Source: Neelides folsomi (Eukaryota; Arthropoda; Collembola; Neelipleona; Neelidae). From it: a stretch of 64,000 nucleotides of DNA. Below the pieces are notes generated by a model. That model was given only the letters and a program-made list of their open reading frames with translations, had not been told where the DNA came from and made no database searches. Shown here in pieces: positions 61,701 through 64,000 of the stretch. Position numbers and translations under genes: made by a program. Where the stretch lies: positions 1 through 64,000 of the forward strand of contig JAQGBZ010000268.1 in the NCBI GenBank assembly GCA_034687125.1. Direction: 5' to 3'. Within the stretch, counting starts at the first letter, position 1; every line of letters starts with the position of its first letter.

Positions 61701-61942
61701 TTAGTTTCCCCCTTTGGATCATTTGAAGGTTGAGAAGTCTCGGCTTTTTTCTTTGACGTGCTTGGAGACGGTTTGGAAGACTTTGGACTAAATGCGACAG
61801 ATTTATTTGGAGATTTGGTCAAAGATTCCTCTTCGACCTTTTCCTTCGTTTTCTTCTTATTTTGAACTTTGTCTTTCTCAGGGGGCTTTTTCTTTTCCTT
61901 TGTTTCTTCTTTCTTGAGAGGAGACACTTGAGCCTTCTTCAT
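49658..61942 (-). CDS. CNGK: CNGK-type pseudotetrameric cyclic-nucleotide-gated K+ channel, ~2582 aa
   Basis: The model has 36 exons joined in phase throughout, with one weak junction after exon 28. Order: a Lys/Ser/Pro-rich N-terminus (exon 1, 61180-61942, residues 1-254), then four consecutive units each with six membrane segments, re-entrant pore, C-linker and cyclic-nucleotide-binding domain, then a Lys/Arg-rich tail. Filters are TVGYGD (~542-547), STGFGD (~1117-1122), VSGFGD (~1665-1670) and TTGFGE (~2249-2254). The four-in-one CNG layout with GYG/GFG filters is that of CNGK (tetraKCNG) channels of sea urchin and fish sperm, K+-selective and opened by cGMP. Sea urchin CNGK is somewhat shorter, mainly at the N-terminus. 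Exon coordinates are given per repeat in the following entries. Likely a plasma-membrane, possibly ciliary or sperm, hyperpolarising channel. It is head-to-head with the receptor gene at 62737. Confidence 0.85.
50597..50782. mobile_element. 186 bp MITE with TA target duplication (Tc1/mariner type)
   Basis: The left end CTGGTCAGTTTACAAATTCC and right end (reverse complement CTGGCAAGTTTATAAATTCC) form terminal inverted repeats of ~38 bases. They extend through TGGCACACCGCGCCA. TA lies directly outside both ends (50595-50596 and 50783-50784), the insertion signature of Tc1/mariner transposases. It is inside intron 34 of the CNGK gene. Its terminal sequence differs from the DD37E element at 36053, so that transposase probably did not mobilise it. 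Confidence 0.8.
52973..55170 (-). other. CNGK: CNGK repeat III (VSGFGD pore + intact CNBD III)
   Basis: Exons 19-28: 54988-55170, 54610-54897, 54396-54550, 54250-54328, 54097-54164, 53956-53993, 53759-53862, 53532-53664, 53225-53418, 52973-53117. S4 is RLVLILRTPTMFRIIHNIF. The pore is YYASQVILV/SGFGDMF, with the intron again splitting the filter codon region. S6 is followed by a C-linker with DEIRARFVENYTTLK. CNBD III has RICRYGDIMGEMYVISRGVV, SFGEATL (Glu ~1849) and GKPRGFN, where R (~1858) aligns with the phosphate-binding Arg. It is the only repeat with both residues. Exon 21 uses donor gtacct and exon 24 uses gttagt; both are needed for the frame. Confidence 0.8.
55221..58431 (-). other. 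CNGK: CNGK repeat II (STGFGD pore + degenerate CNBD II)
   Basis: Exons 10-18: 58329-58431, 57933-58209, 57699-57862, 56855-57003, 56409-56732, 56077-56311, 55852-55983, 55572-55784, 55221-55444. S1-S2 lie in exon 11, S3-S4 in exon 12, S5 in exon 13, pore and S6 in exon 14. The pore reads HYATATLSSTGFGDF. The CNBD keeps the strand block VIVVKRGDVARQMYIIVQGSVE. After FGE it is shortened to PSPCFVRTLSHC with no Arg at the phosphate-binding site. Cyclic nucleotide binding is therefore unlikely. Intron 12 contains the 611 bp transposable element described separately, only ~15 bases from the splice donor. Confidence 0.8.
57064..57674. mobile_element. 611 bp non-autonomous DNA transposon with 9-bp target duplication
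   Basis: Flanked by a perfect 9-base direct repeat, GACATTTCT, at 57055-57063 and 57675-57683. The ends are inverted: GGTCGGGGTAACCATGTTGG on the left and GGTTGGGGTAACCATGTTGG as the reverse complement of the right. The match continues through GACAAAAA-CGGGCACATG. The right half contains imperfect tandem copies of a ~26-29 base unit built on GGTTCAATGTGCCC. A 9-base duplication fits Mutator-like (MULE) or Merlin-type elements. No transposase is encoded; the open frames through it simply translate the tandem repeat. It lies in CNGK intron 12. Confidence 0.85.
58546..61095 (-). other. CNGK: CNGK repeat I (TVGYGD pore + CNBD I)
   Basis: Exons 2-9: 60499-61095, 60280-60398, 60052-60176, 59916-59945, 59567-59744, 59242-59492, 58818-59088, 58546-58682. 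Exon 5 is only 30 bases and encodes YSTTTITTVG, so an intron splits the selectivity filter between G and YGD. The filter TVGYGD equals that of classical K+ channels. The C-linker (LKVAQYYRFLWNYRQGVYE...) precedes a CNBD with FGETNLL. Where other CNBDs have the phosphate-binding Arg (RRTA), this one reads IPYSTNIE, with Tyr at the Arg position, so nucleotide binding is probably lost or weak. Confidence 0.8.
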
Positions 61943-62736
61943 TTCAAGATACTTTTACAAGGATTTCCACGAATTTACTGATATCAAAACATCAATTCAA
62001 ACTTTATGTTTTTATTGATAAATTATAATTTGAGAAACGATTTTCAATTTGTGACAAAATTCAATTGTTTCCTGAACAACAGTCTAAACCCTGCGTCTAG
62101 AGAATTATCGGATCTTTCCCCCTGTGAAAATATTTAGGAAGCTGGTGGTATTTTAAACTGAGGAAAGATGGTGGTAAAAATTGTTCATTAATGCCCCAAA
62201 TAATTCTGGTTCGGTTGTCGAGTCAAAGTCGATGACCGAAGATAAGTCGAATCGTGTTTAAAAAATGTCCAATGTATCACAAAAATTATGAATTACATAT
62301 TAACCTATACATGTACTAATATGCGTATGCAAAATGAAAAATGTATTGTTATATAATTGTTCGCAAAAATGTTCCTAACTGGATATTAAAAATATAAGCA
62401 TTATTTAATCTTTATCGCTCTCATCACTCGTTCTTCGTAACTCCATAATGGAATTAAATTAAATTTTCGAACTCATTGTTTGCTTTGAGTTTCAAGCCTC
62501 CACTTAAGAAATTAAATAAATTAAAAATTAATAACTTTCTTTATAATTGCATATTACATATTTGTTAAGAATAAACATTAGCGAATGGTTAAGCTTTGAA
62601 GATCATTTCTTATGGCGTACATCAGAATCCATAAAAGGAATATTTTATTTCAATTTTTGGCCCATTTTTAATGTTCGTTGGGTAATTTTAAGACTTCAAA
62701 AATTAAAGGCCGTTCTTGTTAATAAATTAATGTATA
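61943..62736. promoter_or_regulatory. Head-to-head intergenic region (CNGK / receptor gene)
   Basis: The ~800 bases between the divergent starts of the CNGK gene (minus) and the receptor gene (plus) must contain both promoters. It also contains the second copy of the dispersed repeat. I could not place a TATA box or initiator with confidence. Confidence 0.4.
62112..62215 (+). repeat. Dispersed repeat, copy 2 (5' side of CNGK gene)
   Basis: This copy matches 49250-49350 in the same orientation, sharing CCCCCTG, GAAAATATTTAGGAA, AAAGATGG and TTCATTAATG. It lies ~170 bases upstream of the CNGK start codon. See copy 1. Confidence 0.55.
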
Positions 62737-63876
62737 ATGGGTTGTTTAAGAATTACTCTTATTTCGGCATGCAGACCATTTCTGTTAATAGCAAAAATTA
62801 TTGGAGTTTTTCCCGTCCCAATATTTCACATATTGAGAGGGACTTTAACCAAAAAATCAGTTTCTTATCTCTCAGTTGCCTTTTTTTATTCAATATTTCT
62901 TATGCTTTTCAACGAACTACTTTCTCTCGACATCAAAATTTCAACAGTGCAATTGATAACATGCAGTACTGGAGAATTTTCATTAGGACCCACAGAATTT
63001 CTTTCACTTGGAATCGTCGCTTCTTGCCTCTTTATAATTAAAACTGTGACTATTCCCATTTTCACCATTTTAATTCCAATACGGATATGCAAATTTTTAC
63101 ATTTGATTCAAATTCTTGACACATCATTTAAAGTCCCTGTTTATTCAAATATATTCACGATTAAAAATTTAGTCAATTTAATTTCTTTTTTATTTGCACT
63201 TACAACGGATATAGTAGGAATGGCTAATTTCGCTGAAAAAACACTTTTGAATCATATTTATTTGGAAAATAAAGGAGTCAGCACTTATAAACTATTTGGT
63301 TTTAGGATATTTCAAAGCAAAGATATTTTACTTTATATCCTTCAATTTGGACTTCTAATTGGTAATTTAGCTCTATTTATTCTTATTTTTCTTCTTTGCA
63401 TGTTTTCCCAAGGAATAACTCAAAGAGTTAAAGTTGTTCAAGGACAATTTAAAATTTATTGTAAAAACATCAAGAGCAAAATCAATCCTTTAAATCCTAG
63501 AATTCAAATTCTTTCAAATAATGTGAAAACTTTCTCGACAAATCAAATGTTTTTTATTGAACAAAATACTTTAGAAGTCGTCATTGATTGTTATGAGAAA
63601 TTGAGAGATTTGCACAGCAAGTTAAATTCAATTTTTAGTATGTTTCTCTTCTTCTTCATTTCCACTACTGTTCTTTTTGTTATCAATGCTATTTTCTTCA
63701 TTGTGAGCACTCTTGGCGTGGGGGCTTTCTATGCAATTTTTCATCCCGTTCAATCTATGTTAAATGGCAATTCTGAGGTAATTGCAATTCTCTCTGCAAC
63801 ATTTGTGGTGTTCTTGAGACTTTTTACTGTTATTGAATGTGGTGAGGAAATGGAGCAAGCGGTAATCCATATTTAA
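62737..63876 (+). CDS. Gustatory-receptor-like 7TM chemoreceptor (3' end outside window)
   Basis: A single long exon starts at the ATG at 62737 and reads 379 codons before a stop, but the true coding exon probably ends at the donor after EMEQA (GCG then gtaatc, ~63861). The N-terminal block RPFLLIAKIIGVFPVPIF matches the opening of arthropod gustatory receptors. About six hydrophobic membrane segments follow, with a cytosolic loop around YEKLRDLHSKLN before TM6. This loop pattern and its position are typical of the Gr family. The conserved last membrane segment and TYxxxxxQ motif are missing, so the last exon(s) must lie mostly beyond 64000. A candidate 21-base exon at ~63933-63953 (LDGLFKN) is possible but unproven. 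It is divergent from the CNGK gene. Ligand unknown. Confidence 0.6.
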   Translation: MGCLRITLISACRPFLLIAKIIGVFPVPIFHILRGTLTKKSVSYLSVAFFYSIFLMLFNELLSLDIKISTVQLITCSTGEFSLGPTEFLSLGIVASCLFIIKTVTIPIFTILIPIRICKFLHLIQILDTSFKVPVYSNIFTIKNLVNLISFLFALTTDIVGMANFAEKTLLNHIYLENKGVSTYKLFGFRIFQSKDILLYILQFGLLIGNLALFILIFLLCMFSQGITQRVKVVQGQFKIYCKNIKSKINPLNPRIQILSNNVKTFSTNQMFFIEQNTLEVVIDCYEKLRDLHSKLNSIFSMFLFFFISTTVLFVINAIFFIVSTLGVGAFYAIFHPVQSMLNGNSEVIAILSATFVVFLRLFTVIECGEEMEQAVIHI

Positions 63877-64000
63877 AAATTAAAGTTGTTTAACGAGTAT
63901 TAATATTTAATTGCTAATATTTAAGTTTATTTAGTTAGATGGTTTGTTTAAAAATGTAATAAATTGGTACATGTATTTGATCATAATGGTTTTTGAAGTT

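Noticed and set aside
49658-61942. Four separate CNG/HCN channel genes in tandem
   Set aside because: Intron phases join between repeats I-II and II-III without start or stop signals, and the repeats differ in the CNGK pattern. Only the III-IV joint leaves any doubt, kept as a finding.
49658-61942. Identity as an EAG/KAT or HCN channel
   Set aside because: No PAS domain or ankyrin repeats are seen, and those families are single-repeat tetramers; four linked repeats fit CNGK.

Overview
This is a eukaryotic nuclear window that is strongly AT-rich, with short introns and canonical GT/AG splice sites. It very probably comes from an arthropod, and most likely a crustacean. The arthropod evidence is a CPCFC-type cuticle protein, an even-skipped homeobox gene with a Groucho-type C-terminal tail, and two insect/crustacean-type gustatory-receptor-like genes. 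A copepod is my best guess from base composition and gene content, but nothing here proves it.

Layout, left to right. A gustatory-receptor-like gene (minus, 655-2937) is followed by a two-exon orphan gene (plus, 3781-4458). Next is a complete 23-exon ABCB/P-glycoprotein full transporter (minus, 5174-12414). After a repeat-bearing spacer comes a three-exon CPCFC cuticle protein with its own TATA box (plus, 18124-18581). From about 18.6 to 36 kb the DNA is gene-poor and richer in GC, and it surrounds a complete three-exon even-skipped gene (minus, 27549-30946). An intact DD37E mariner/Tc1-type transposon sits at 36053-37275. It is followed by a membrane-anchored fatty aldehyde dehydrogenase of the ALDH3 family (plus, 39184-41744) and a CD2BP2/U5-52K spliceosomal GYF protein (plus, 42343-43827). 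After a repeat-rich spacer there is a four-exon arrestin-domain protein (minus, 46939-48290).

The most notable locus fills 49.6-62 kb on the minus strand. It is one 36-exon gene model of about 2582 residues containing four complete 6TM-pore-C-linker-CNBD repeats in tandem. This is the architecture of CNGK (tetraKCNG), the pseudotetrameric K+-selective cyclic-nucleotide-gated channel known from sea urchin and fish sperm. The four selectivity filters read TVGYGD, STGFGD, VSGFGD and TTGFGE. Only the third CNBD keeps both the FGE glutamate and the phosphate-binding arginine, which agrees with the published single-cGMP gating of sea urchin CNGK. The one weak joint is between repeats III and IV (about 52.8-53.0 kb). 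Two non-autonomous DNA elements sit in its introns, and a related ~100 bp repeat lies just outside each end of the gene. A second gustatory-receptor-like gene starts head-to-head with it (plus, 62737) and runs off the window.

All exon models were built by hand from splice signals, reading-phase agreement and family motifs. Every intron phase in the ABCB, eve, ALDH3, CD2BP2, arrestin and cuticle-protein models closes exactly. No tRNA, rRNA, CRISPR or prokaryotic features were seen.
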